Part shown: positions 53,157 through 62,291 of the stretch, piece after piece | Layout: each line of letters begins with the position of its first letter | How positions within the stretch are numbered: position 1 is the first letter of the stretch | From: Cognatundibacterium griseum | GTDB lineage: Bacteria > Pseudomonadota > Gammaproteobacteria > Burkholderiales > Burkholderiaceae_D | DNA: 64,000 nt | NCBI RefSeq assembly: GCF_014284195.1 | Contig: NZ_JACOGC010000001.1 | Span: forward strand, 620,001 to 684,000 | Direction of reading: 5' to 3' | Program-made: the position numbers and the translations under genes | The notes under the pieces: model-generated | Told to the model about the DNA's origin: nothing | Seen by the model: the letters and a program-made list of their open reading frames with translations, nothing else | Databases searched by the model: none

Positions 53157-56100
53157 TTACGGAGTGACTTCTCTGGATTGCTCGGCGATTAAATCCTCTT
53201 CTTCGGCCTCGCTCCGATATGCGCGTCGGTACAGCAGTGGCAACACCAGTAAGGTCAGTGCGGTCGACGAGAGAATTCCTCCGATCACGACGGTGGCCAA
53301 TGGGCGCTGCACTTCGGCGCCTGTACCGGTCGCGATCGCCATCGGTATGAACCCCAGCGACGCGACCAACGCCGTCATCAAGACAGGTCGCAGTCGAGTC
53401 AGCGCCCCGGTATGGATCGCCTGATCCAGCGACATACCTTGCTCGCGCAGGGTGCGGATAAAGGAAATCATCACCAGGCCATTCAGCACAGCGACTCCCG
53501 ACAGCGCAATGAAGCCGACCGCAGCGGAAATGGAGATTGGTATCCCCCGCAACCAGAGCGCCAGGATGCCGCCGGTGAGCGCAAACGGAATGCCGCTAAA
53601 CACCAGCAGCCCATCCTTCATATTGCCGAACATGATAAATAACAGCGTGAACACCAACAGCAGCGCCACCGGCACAACGACTTTCAGCCGTTCAATGGCC
53701 GACTGTAATTGCTCGAATTGGCCGCCCCATTTGATCCAATAGCCGGCCGGGATGTTGACTTGCTGCGACAAAGCCTTTTCGGCGTCGGCAACATAGGAAC
53801 CGATATCGCGGCCACGCACGTTGGCGCTGACGATCACGAGACGCTTGCCATCTTCCCGACTGATCTGGTTCGGCCCCGGCGCTAGATTCAAGCTGGCCAC
53901 TTCGGAGAGCGGAACGAAGTAAGCTTTGCCGTCGTTGCCGGCCGTCTTCGGCAACGCAATTGGCAATCGCTTGATCGCTTCCAGGTCAGTGCGTGCAATC
54001 TCCGGCAGCCGCACCACGATATTGAAGCGGCGATCTCCCTGGAACAGGATGCCGGCGTCTTTGCCCCCGACCGCCGTGGTGATACTGTCTTGTATGTCGG
54101 AGATATTCAAGCCATAGCGAACTGCTTTGCTGCGGTCGATATCGACCGTCAGCATCGGCAGCCCGGTCGTCTGCTCTACCTTGACGTCGGCGGCGCCGGG
54201 CGTCTTCTGCAGCGCAGCGGCGATTTTGTCGGCGGTATCGTTCAATACGGCCATATCGTCCCCGAATACTTTGACGGCGACGTCGCTGCGTACGCCGGAA
54301 ATCAATTCATTGAAACGCAATTGAATCGGCTGCGAGAATTCATAGTTGCTGCCCGGAATTTTGGCTACCGCGGCAGACATCGCCGCCAGCAGTTCCTCCC
54401 GCGACTTCCTGGGCTTGGGCCACTGGTCTTCCGGTTTCAACATGACGAAGCCGTCGGAAATATTCGGCCCCTGGGCGTCCGTCGCGATTTCCGAGGTGCC
54501 GATCCGGGTGAAGACGCGCTCGATCTCCGGAAATTGCTGCACCAGCGCCGCTTCGATCTTCTGCTGCATGGCGACCGACTGCGTCAGGTTGGTGCCGGGG
54601 ATGCGTAGCGCCAGCAGCGCAAAGTCGCCCTCATTCAGGCTAGGCACGAATTCGCTGCCCAATCGGGTCGTTAATAGACCGGATAACAACACCAGTGCCA
54701 CTGCGGCCGTGATCACCACCAGCTTGTTCTGCATTCCTTTGGTCAGCAAAGGCCGGTAGAACTGTTTCGCCTTGCGCATCAAGACGTTTTCGGTTTCAGT
54801 GATCTTGTCGCCGATCAGCAGCGCGACTGCGGCAGGGATGAAGGTGATCGACAGAATCATGGCACCGACCAGTGCAATCACGACGGTCAGGGCCATGGGA
54901 TGAAACATCTTGCCTTCCACGCCAGCGAGCGCGAAGATCGGCAGATAGACGATCATGATGATCAATTGCCCAAACAGGAGCGGCCGGCGGGCCTCCGCGG
55001 AAGCCTGAAACACCAGATGCAATCGCTCGCTGCGGCTCAACGCTGCGCCTTTCGTCTGCTGCGCGTGCGCAAGGTGTCGCACGCAGTTTTCGACAATCAC
55101 GACCGCGCCGTCAATGATGATGCCGAAATCCAGCGCACCCAGGCTCAATAGATTGGCACTGACTTTGTACGTCACCATGCCGGTGAAGGTAAACAGCATT
55201 GCCAAAGGAATCACCAGGGCGGTGACGATCGCCGCGCGGATATTGCCCAGGAATAAAAAGAGAACTGCAATGACCAGCACCGCGCCTTCCACCAGGTTCT
55301 TTTTGACGGTACTGATCGCTTTATCAACCAAGACCGTGCGATCGTAGACGGTCACGGCATGGACCCCCTCTGGCAGGGTTCGATTGACCTCCGCCAGTTT
55401 CTTGCCAACTGCCTGGGATACCGCACGACTATTCTCTCCCATCAGCATGAAGACGGTTCCCAGTACCACTTCATGGCCATTTTCGGTCGCGGCGCCGGTA
55501 CGCAATTCCTGGCCCAGTCCTATGGTCCCGATATCCCGCAGCCGAATCGGCACGCCCTGCACGTTAGCCAGTGCAATGTTGCCGATCTCGTCCAGCGACC
55601 GGACTTGCCCCGGCGCGCGCACCAGCAGCTGCTCGCCGCGTCTTTCAATGTAGCCGGCGCCGACATTAGTATTGTTGCGCTCCAGCGCCACCACGATGTC
55701 TTGCAAGGTTAAGCCATAGGAGGCCAGTTTCTCCAGGCTTGGAGCGACCTGGTACTCCTTGACGTAACCACCTATCGTATTGATTTCCGTCACGCCAGGA
55801 ACATTGCGCAACTGCGGCTTGATGACCCAGTCCTGGATCTCGCGCAGATCGGTCGGGCTATAAGGCGTGCCGTCCGGCTTCTTGGCGCCTTGTTGCGCCT
55901 CCACCGTCCAGTAATAGATCTCGCCGAGCCCGGTAGAGATGGGGCCCAGCGCTGCGTTCACTCCTACAGGCAGACTGTCTTTGGCCTGCTGAAGGCGTTC
56001 GCTGATCAATTGCCGGGCGAAATAGATATCGGTCCCTTCCTTGAAGATAACCGTGACCTGGGACAGCCCATAGCGCGACGTCGACCTGGTCTGCTCCAGG

Positions 56101-56333
56101 CGCGGCAAGCCAGCCATGGCAGTCTCAACCGGATAGGTAAGCCGCTGCTCGACCTCCAGCGGAGAATAGCCTGGTGCCGCGGTATTGATCTGGACCTGGA
56201 CGTTGGTGATGTCAGGCACCGCGTCAATCGGTAATTTTTGATAGCTGTAGAGGCCGAAGGCTGCCATGCCGAATACGGCCAGCAAGACCAACCAGCGCTG
56301 CTCAACGGCGAAACGGAGGATGCGTTCAAACAT
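53157..56333 (-). CDS. czcA: CzcA-type divalent cation RND efflux pump
   Basis: A 1058-residue heavy-metal RND protein. The transmembrane-4 motif Asp-Phe-Gly-Ile-Ile-Ile-Asp-Gly-Ala-Val-Val is the CzcA (Zn/Co/Cd) type, with both proton-relay aspartates. Twelve helices with periplasmic loops of normal length. It uses the proton gradient to expel divalent metals via CzcB and CzcC. It lies 14 bases behind czcB. It is clearly different from the CusA of 36.9-40.0 kb. Confidence 0.94.
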   Translation of the reverse strand: MFERILRFAVEQRWLVLLAVFGMAAFGLYSYQKLPIDAVPDITNVQVQINTAAPGYSPLEVEQRLTYPVETAMAGLPRLEQTRSTSRYGLSQVTVIFKEGTDIYFARQLISERLQQAKDSLPVGVNAALGPISTGLGEIYYWTVEAQQGAKKPDGTPYSPTDLREIQDWVIKPQLRNVPGVTEINTIGGYVKEYQVAPSLEKLASYGLTLQDIVVALERNNTNVGAGYIERRGEQLLVRAPGQVRSLDEIGNIALANVQGVPIRLRDIGTIGLGQELRTGAATENGHEVVLGTVFMLMGENSRAVSQAVGKKLAEVNRTLPEGVHAVTVYDRTVLVDKAISTVKKNLVEGAVLVIAVLFLFLGNIRAAIVTALVIPLAMLFTFTGMVTYKVSANLLSLGALDFGIIIDGAVVIVENCVRHLAHAQQTKGAALSRSERLHLVFQASAEARRPLLFGQLIIMIVYLPIFALAGVEGKMFHPMALTVVIALVGAMILSITFIPAAVALLIGDKITETENVLMRKAKQFYRPLLTKGMQNKLVVITAAVALVLLSGLLTTRLGSEFVPSLNEGDFALLALRIPGTNLTQSVAMQQKIEAALVQQFPEIERVFTRIGTSEIATDAQGPNISDGFVMLKPEDQWPKPRKSREELLAAMSAAVAKIPGSNYEFSQPIQLRFNELISGVRSDVAVKVFGDDMAVLNDTADKIAAALQKTPGAADVKVEQTTGLPMLTVDIDRSKAVRYGLNISDIQDSITTAVGGKDAGILFQGDRRFNIVVRLPEIARTDLEAIKRLPIALPKTAGNDGKAYFVPLSEVASLNLAPGPNQISREDGKRLVIVSANVRGRDIGSYVADAEKALSQQVNIPAGYWIKWGGQFEQLQSAIERLKVVVPVALLLVFTLLFIMFGNMKDGLLVFSGIPFALTGGILALWLRGIPISISAAVGFIALSGVAVLNGLVMISFIRTLREQGMSLDQAIHTGALTRLRPVLMTALVASLGFIPMAIATGTGAEVQRPLATVVIGGILSSTALTLLVLPLLYRRAYRSEAEEEDLIAEQSREVTP

Positions 56334-56347
56334 GATAGGGTCTCCGC

Positions 56348-57610
56348 TTAATCGTTGTCTTTAGCCGTGTTCTTGCCGAGATCGGCCTTCAGCACGAAGC
56401 TGCCATTGCCGGCATAGGCGCTGCCGGCTTTGAGGCCGCTGACAATCTCGGTTAGCCGGCCATCCGTTCTGCCAAGGATGACCGGTTGCGCAATAAAGCC
56501 TTGCGGCGTCCTGAGAAACACGGTCGGCTTGCCATTGAGGTCTTGCACCGCCTCTGCCGAGACGGCCACCGGTACCTCAATTTCGCTTGCCGTGACTTCG
56601 ATACTGACGTAGAGGCCCGGCCGCCAAGCCATGTTGGGATTGGCGAGGGTTATCCTGGCCTTGGCGGCTCTGGTTTGGTCGCCGACGAGGGCACTGACAT
56701 AGGAAACAGTGCCGCTGGCCTTGCCATCGAAAGCACTCGCTTTGACGGTGACTGATTGACCTACTCGAATCAGGTTCAGGCTATTGGCGGGTACCGTGCT
56801 GTCGGCCCAGACGGTGGAAAGATCGGAAATTGTGAAGATGTTGGCATCCTCCTTGACCGCGTCCCCCAAGGTGATATGTTTTTCAATCAGCATGCCGTCA
56901 AATGGTGCCCGGACGGCGTAGAGGTTAAGTGCGTCTGCATGGTCCTGCGTAACCCCTAGGGCATTGAGTTTTTGCTGGATATTGTGAACGCTGATCTGGG
57001 CTTCGCGCATCGCTTGTTGCGCCTGCAAGTAATCTTGTTCGGCAGAGATTTTTTCTTCCCACAGTTTCATTTCGCGCTCGTAAGTGGTGGCCGCCAGCGC
57101 CAGGCGTTTCTGCGCAGTCAGCAACTCGCTGCGCAAATCGGACAATCCCACGCTGGCGATCACCGCCAGAACCTGGCCTTTCCGTACTTGCTGCCCAAGG
57201 CTGGCCGGCACACTCTGCACCACGCCGGCAAATCGCGGCACAATGTGGCCGGTCTTGTCTTCGTTGAAATGGATCTCCCCGGGCAAGATCAGTACATCCT
57301 TAATGCGTGCCGGTCCGGCTTTCAGAATCGAGATGGCGGCCGCCTTGATTTGGGCGTCGGTCAATTCAATTTTGTTATCGTCGGATAAGGATTTCTGCGG
57401 CGCCTTATTATCAGCATCCTTGCCTGGATTTTTAGGTTTGTCGCTGTTGGCGGGGGTGACGGACTCTTTCGCCGGTTTTGTCGCGGCAGGCATGTCATCG
57501 TCGTCTACGGCGATTTGCTTGCTTCCCACAATAAGAGCGCCCAATAGGACGGTGACAACGACAATGGCGGCAATCGCGATTGCCTGCTTTTTATTCAGAT
57601 TAGTTTTCAT
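56348..57610 (-). CDS. czcB: CzcB membrane-fusion adaptor
   Basis: A 420-residue periplasmic adaptor with an N-terminal membrane anchor (about residues 10-30), a linker rich in Asp/Lys/Pro (about 40-75) and the biotinyl-lipoyl and beta-barrel domains (Gly-Gln-Gln-Val-Arg-Lys-Gly-Gln-Val-Leu; Ala-Pro-Phe-Asp-Gly-Met-Leu-Ile-Glu-Lys). The start is the ATG at 57610, eight bases past the czcC stop. It bridges CzcA and CzcC. Confidence 0.92.
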   Translation of the reverse strand: MKTNLNKKQAIAIAAIVVVTVLLGALIVGSKQIAVDDDDMPAATKPAKESVTPANSDKPKNPGKDADNKAPQKSLSDDNKIELTDAQIKAAAISILKAGPARIKDVLILPGEIHFNEDKTGHIVPRFAGVVQSVPASLGQQVRKGQVLAVIASVGLSDLRSELLTAQKRLALAATTYEREMKLWEEKISAEQDYLQAQQAMREAQISVHNIQQKLNALGVTQDHADALNLYAVRAPFDGMLIEKHITLGDAVKEDANIFTISDLSTVWADSTVPANSLNLIRVGQSVTVKASAFDGKASGTVSYVSALVGDQTRAAKARITLANPNMAWRPGLYVSIEVTASEIEVPVAVSAEAVQDLNGKPTVFLRTPQGFIAQPVILGRTDGRLTEIVSGLKAGSAYAGNGSFVLKADLGKNTAKDND

Positions 57611-57618
57611 TGGGAATC

Positions 57619-58968
57619 TCACGGTGCGGCAAAGTGTTCAATGAGGGAGTCATCGCCCAAAATACGGTCGATCTCGGCAGCGGCATGATAGGCGTCGAGG
57701 AGTGCCCGCACATATTGGGATTTGGCTTGTAAATAGGTGCGTTGCGCGTCCAACACGTCAAGAAAGCCAAACTTGCCGAATTTGAAACCTTTGGTGGCGG
57801 CGTCATAGGCCGTTTGCGCGCCTGGCAAAATCTCTTGGCGCAAGGCTTCCGCCTCCTGGCGTGCGTTCGCGTAACGTTCGTAGGCTTGTGCGGTGTCGGT
57901 ATCCACCCTTAGCCTGGATGCGGATAGTTCGTCGCGTGCCTTGTCGGTACGCCGCAACGCTTCGAACAAGTTGCCCTGGTTGCGGTCAAATAGCGGCAGC
58001 GGAACCGATACCCCTAGTACCGCCTGATTCCGCCCCAAATCTTCCGCCCGCTTGACGCCGACGCTGAGCGTCAGGTCGGGAGTGCGCTTACTCTGTTCCA
58101 CCTGGACCAGCGCGATGCGCCGCTCGACCTCTATCTGGGCCCGCATCAATGCGGGGGCCTGGCCGGCGCGCGCCTGCAGTTCCGTGAGGGCTGGTAATAT
58201 GGGGAGTGCCTCAAATTGGCTTTCTGCACGATCAAACCTGGGCGATGGATTGCCCCAGAGAGCGGTGAGGCGCTTGCGTGCCGTCGTCAATTCACCGTTG
58301 GCTTGATTCAATTCCAGCCGCACAGTGGCTTCTGCCACCCGCGCCTTGGTTTCGTCGACCGGCGAGATCTTGCCGGCGGCGACCCGATGGGCGGCGGCCG
58401 TCGTCGCGTGCTGCGCGAGTTCGAGCGACACCTGGCTAAGTCGTAGACGTTCCTGGGCGGCGGCGACGTCGAAAAATGCAGAAATGACGGCGGCGCGGAT
58501 CTCGGCGCGTTTGGCTGCCAGGTCCGCCTGTGCCGCGTCCCGGCCGCGTTCGGCCGCTGTGATCCTCGCGTTGCGCTTGCCGCCCAGTTCCAGCGCCTGA
58601 TTGACTAGGAGTGTCGTAGTGCGCGTATCCTTGCGCAGGTCTTCAACCTGGAGTGACAAGTCCGGATTAGGGCTGGCGCCGGCTTGCATGACCTGTCCCT
58701 CCGCTGCAGCGGTCTCTTGCCTGGCCGCCGACAGGTCGGGATTCGCCTGCAATGCCAGCCTCAGTGCCGCCGTCAGAGTCAGTGGCGCAGCCGGTTCAAT
58801 GACATTAGGGGTAAGCGCTTGGGGGGCAGCCGCAAACGATGCTGCCTGGACATTAGATAATGAAACGAAGATGACGGTGGCTACGGCTAAGACGCTACAG
58901 GCAGCCGGCACCAGTGGACGCAGCGACCCCAATAGAGGTCGGGCGTCCCGAAAAAATGCTAGGGACAT
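57619..58968 (-). CDS. czcC: CzcC outer-membrane factor
   Basis: A 449-residue TolC-family channel. A long N-terminal signal region ends around residue 45, and two repeats of the outer-membrane-factor helices follow (Leu-Thr-Leu-Thr-Ala-Ala-Leu-Arg-Leu-Ala-Leu, later Leu-Ala-Ala-Lys-Arg-Ala-Glu). It completes the czcCBA efflux tripartite set and is followed eight bases on by czcB. Confidence 0.9.
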   Translation of the reverse strand: MSLAFFRDARPLLGSLRPLVPAACSVLAVATVIFVSLSNVQAASFAAAPQALTPNVIEPAAPLTLTAALRLALQANPDLSAARQETAAAEGQVMQAGASPNPDLSLQVEDLRKDTRTTTLLVNQALELGGKRNARITAAERGRDAAQADLAAKRAEIRAAVISAFFDVAAAQERLRLSQVSLELAQHATTAAAHRVAAGKISPVDETKARVAEATVRLELNQANGELTTARKRLTALWGNPSPRFDRAESQFEALPILPALTELQARAGQAPALMRAQIEVERRIALVQVEQSKRTPDLTLSVGVKRAEDLGRNQAVLGVSVPLPLFDRNQGNLFEALRRTDKARDELSASRLRVDTDTAQAYERYANARQEAEALRQEILPGAQTAYDAATKGFKFGKFGFLDVLDAQRTYLQAKSQYVRALLDAYHAAAEIDRILGDDSLIEHFAAP

Positions 58969-59043
58969 GGTTATTCTCTGTCAAAATTCAAAATGACGTG
59001 ACAATACGAGCGCAATGCGCTCAATTCACGGGAAAATTTGAAA

Positions 59044-59397
59044 CTAGGACAAAGAAAGGGGCGGAGGACGTTCGGCGGGGATCGCAGTTACGGACACAAA
59101 GGATGGCTCCTCTGCGAAATAGGCGGTGCGCTCGCTGGCAACGGCGACGACTAAATTATGCCGGGGCATGTCGACAAAATTCGTCAACGATTGGTAGATG
59201 CTGCCTGAGGAGTGGCTGACGAGAGACTCTTGTTTCAACCGCGTGGATTCTGCATCTGCTTGTGCCGTGTCCAGGGTGCTAATCATACTCTGGAGTGCCG
59301 CTTGCTCCTCCAGAATCTCGTCGACAAACGGCCAATCGCCAATGCTGAGGATGAAACTCAGCAAAAGGATGTAATTGGCGATGCGGAAGATTTTCAT
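59044..59397 (-). CDS. CzcI-like small secreted protein
   Basis: A 117-residue protein with an N-terminal hydrophobic signal or anchor (residues 5-22) and a polar, Ser/Gln/Glu-rich remainder ending in a proline-rich tail. Its position directly ahead of czcC is that of CzcI in Cupriavidus, proposed to modulate expression or activity of the pump. Sequence similarity is not strong enough for certainty. The ATG at 59397 is chosen because it begins with the signal; the frame further upstream is not convincing. Confidence 0.6.
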   Translation of the reverse strand: MKIFRIANYILLLSFILSIGDWPFVDEILEEQAALQSMISTLDTAQADAESTRLKQESLVSHSSGSIYQSLTNFVDMPRHNLVVAVASERTAYFAEEPSFVSVTAIPAERPPPLSLS

Positions 59398-59544
59398 GAT
59401 TGGCGGAGTATAACATGCGTAAAAAAATGGATCAATTGAAAATATTCTACGCATCCGCCGATTCCGAACGGGCGATATTTCTTGATCAGGCCTATTTTAC
59501 GGCTGTGTCGGTCGGGAGCCACCCGTCTTCGCAGAATTAGCCGT

Positions 59545-60750
59545 CTACCTTTTGGGTATGGCGGTATTGGCCGACCATCCCAGGCCGACGAGGGCAACCG
59601 CGCAAAAGGCAGCGCCTGCATAAAACGTGAACGACGCCCCGAGCCTATCCCATAACAGGCCGGCCAACACGCTCGCCAGCAACATGGCTAGGCCACTGAC
59701 CAGATTAAAGAATCCATACGCGGTACCGCGTAAGTCGGCCGGAGCTGTATCGGCAACCATGGTCGCCAATAAGCCTTGTGTCATGCCCATATGGACGCCC
59801 CACAGTGCGACGCCGGCCAACAGAATTCCCCAGTGATTGTTGGCTGCCAAGACCAGATCGGCTGCAATCAGGACGACCAGGCCGAGCGCCAGCAGCCTGG
59901 TATGACTCATCCGGTCGGAGAGCTTGCCGAATGGGTACGCCGATACCGCGTAGACCAGATTCATTGCCACCATCACCAGCGGCACCAAGGCGATGGGGAT
60001 GCCAGCTTGTTGCGCGCGCAGCACTAGGAATGCTTCGCTGAACCGGGCCAGCGTGAACACAGCGCCGACGCCGACTACCCGCCAATATGGTGCCCCGAGC
60101 CTCGCCAGGTTCCTGCGATGTATAGGATTGGTCCGTTTGTGATCCTGGCGGGGTTCTGGCTCCTGCACGCCGAACCACAGCAGCGCGACCGCCATCAGCC
60201 CGGGAATTACGGCCACCCAAAACACCGCACGGAAATCGTTGGCCCATAACAGCATCAGGCCGACCGCCAACAGCGGCCCAAGGAAGGCTCCTATCGTGTC
60301 AATGGATTGCCGCAAGCCAAACGCGGCGCCACGCAAATGCGCGGGTGCGATGTCCGCGACCAGCGCATCCCTTGGTGCCCCGCGTATGCCTTTGCCGACT
60401 CGGTCCAGCAGGCGCGCGGTCAACACGATGCCGGTCGTGGACGCTATGGCAAACAGCGGTTTGGTAAGAGCACCCATCGCGTAGCCGAATATGGCCAAGC
60501 CTTTGCGCTTGCCGAGATAGTCACTGAGTGAGCCGGAGAATACTTTGACGATCAAGGCCGTGGATTCGGCCAATCCTTCCACCAGGCCCACTGCCAGAGC
60601 GCTGGCCCCCAAAGCCGTGACCATGAATAAGGGTAGCAGGCTGTGAATCATTTCCGAGGAAATGTCCATCAGCATGCTGACAAAGCCGAGTACCCAGACG
60701 CCGGGGGGAATCTGACCTAATGTGGACTTCGCTGTAGTGAGTTTTCCCAA
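59545..60750 (-). CDS. Major facilitator superfamily transporter
   Basis: A 401-residue twelve-helix MFS protein. Signature motifs: Gly-Ser-Leu-Ser-Asp-Tyr-Leu-Gly-Lys-Arg-Lys in loop 2-3, Arg-x3-Arg-x-Gly-Lys-Gly-Ile-Arg-Gly-Ala-Pro in helix 4 region and Gly-Lys-Leu-Ser-Asp-Arg in the second half. Start is a TTG at 60750 with GGAGG upstream. Relatives are annotated as unknown-substrate efflux carriers that travel with metal-resistance genes. It precedes czcI/czcC on the same strand with about 150 bases between. Confidence 0.88.
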   Translation of the reverse strand: MGKLTTAKSTLGQIPPGVWVLGFVSMLMDISSEMIHSLLPLFMVTALGASALAVGLVEGLAESTALIVKVFSGSLSDYLGKRKGLAIFGYAMGALTKPLFAIASTTGIVLTARLLDRVGKGIRGAPRDALVADIAPAHLRGAAFGLRQSIDTIGAFLGPLLAVGLMLLWANDFRAVFWVAVIPGLMAVALLWFGVQEPEPRQDHKRTNPIHRRNLARLGAPYWRVVGVGAVFTLARFSEAFLVLRAQQAGIPIALVPLVMVAMNLVYAVSAYPFGKLSDRMSHTRLLALGLVVLIAADLVLAANNHWGILLAGVALWGVHMGMTQGLLATMVADTAPADLRGTAYGFFNLVSGLAMLLASVLAGLLWDRLGASFTFYAGAAFCAVALVGLGWSANTAIPKR

Positions 60751-60974
60751 CTGAATGCCTCCACGGCGTAAAGATACTGCAATTATGAACCATGACGCAC
60801 ATCACCCCAGCACTAAACTGCTTTTCCTGGAGCGATGGCCTGACGAAGAGTGCACTAAATGACCTTGAACTGAAATTGTGTGACGTTGTGCTGGGCAAAT
60901 TAAAGTCGGTTGCATAGACGTAGTGAAGACCCCTAAAATTGGGTCTAGCCAGCCCCGGACCCGAAACAATAGAC

Positions 60975-62024
60975 ATGATCTACCAACTAGATAAAATTTT
61001 TTTGGAAAACAGGTTTCAGCAAGACTTGAACGACGTGGCCACGGAGTTAGTCGGCCTATTTTCTCTGCGGCACGCCAGGGAGGTGGCCCATCTGGACAAT
61101 CCACTCCTTCGATGGCTCGATTTCCGGTTAAGGTACGTTGACCCCATCCCGAGAAAGGTAGTGTATTCGGATAAATTTCCCAAGCGCCTGCCGGTAAGCG
61201 CCAGGAAGGCGCTCAAGAATTTGGAAAGATTGATTTGTCACGGCAAGGACATCAACTGCTACCAGGGCAAAGGTTTGATCAAACATCACGATGTCAGCGG
61301 CGCAAAGCGTCAATTCAGGACTGATTTTCTGTGGGCCGACTGGAATATTTTGCACTTTCACCTCAGCGACGAGCCGATCCCTCGGGGGGAGTTTTTCTCT
61401 CAACCAGCCGACTGGATTCTTTTTTGCATAGTAGGAGGCGATGCCGTCGCCTTCGTCGATGTGTTACCGCACCCCAAAGGAGACGGCTTTGCCGATCCAG
61501 ACTTACTGCACACCGTCGCCCGGAGTTGGCCAAGGTATTTTGATCAGTTCCGCGTGAAAGGGATTCATGCGGACACGCCTCTATCTGCCCAGCGAATTCA
61601 TCAAGCCCGTAAAGGCGGGGTGGCGCAATTTTTCTCGATTGGAAAATCTGCCTATATAGGACCTGGCATGGGCATCACATCCGCCTCGACCGCACTAAAG
61701 ACAACGCTTGCACTCGATCGTGCGCGCGACCATGTTCGCTCATTGGCGGAATTGGTGTGCCTGGAAGGTAGTCAATTTCAATCTGAAACGCTGGCCTCCA
61801 GTGTGCAGAACCCAGAATTTTCTCTCTGCATGACGATACAGGGGCTTGCTGTTTTTGAGGCGGTTTCCAGTCGGGCTTTCCTGCTGCCAACATCAAGGCC
61901 AGAGATACCGCTGAGTTTTCTGACTGAGCTGAGAGAGTTACTGATGCCCGACTGGGTACTTCACTTTATCAAGACGATAGAGCCCTTAAAAGTCGCAACA
62001 TCAGTCTTTCAGGCGCCAGCCTGA
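60975..62024 (+). CDS. Conserved hypothetical protein
   Basis: A 349-residue soluble protein without signal or membrane segment. The N-terminal third is basic and helical; the middle has Arg-Thr-Asp-Phe-Leu-Trp-Ala-Asp-Trp-Asn-Ile-Leu-His-Phe-His-Leu and Phe-Val-Asp-Val-Leu-Pro-His-Pro, motifs I have seen in uncharacterised mobile-element proteins. An ATG at 60975 is preferred; the alternative TTG 12 codons earlier lacks support. Divergent from the MFS gene and upstream of tnpA. Confidence 0.6.
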   Translation: MIYQLDKIFLENRFQQDLNDVATELVGLFSLRHAREVAHLDNPLLRWLDFRLRYVDPIPRKVVYSDKFPKRLPVSARKALKNLERLICHGKDINCYQGKGLIKHHDVSGAKRQFRTDFLWADWNILHFHLSDEPIPRGEFFSQPADWILFCIVGGDAVAFVDVLPHPKGDGFADPDLLHTVARSWPRYFDQFRVKGIHADTPLSAQRIHQARKGGVAQFFSIGKSAYIGPGMGITSASTALKTTLALDRARDHVRSLAELVCLEGSQFQSETLASSVQNPEFSLCMTIQGLAVFEAVSSRAFLLPTSRPEIPLSFLTELRELLMPDWVLHFIKTIEPLKVATSVFQAPA

Positions 62025-62291
62025 GTGGCCGTGCTTCATTCCCGCTGAAGAAAAAGGCGGGTACGCCTGATAAAGGTGTTCCTGAGGTGCATCTTGGCTT
62101 CCATTCTGCTGATCATCGTAGCGGGCTCACTGCCGCACCGCCCCCCAAATTGCATGGCTGGGAGTAGCTCGATCTGAGTTTAGTTGCTCAGCATCACCTT
62201 GGGATCATTTCTTTATTGACAGGAAACTTATCTTTGGTGCAATGTTCTTGTCTAGCAAAATTCAACACATTGCCGATAAAGGGGAAATGTA

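Noticed and set aside
54090..54608. Plus-strand frames opposite czcA, cusA, czcB and czcC
   Set aside because: Composition follows the codon-position bias of the RND genes; no domains and no ribosome-binding sites.
62025..62291. Possible Tn3 inverted repeat ahead of tnpA
   Set aside because: Only a CCCGC/GCGGG hairpin is visible; Tn3-type ends lie at the outer borders and the right one is beyond the window.
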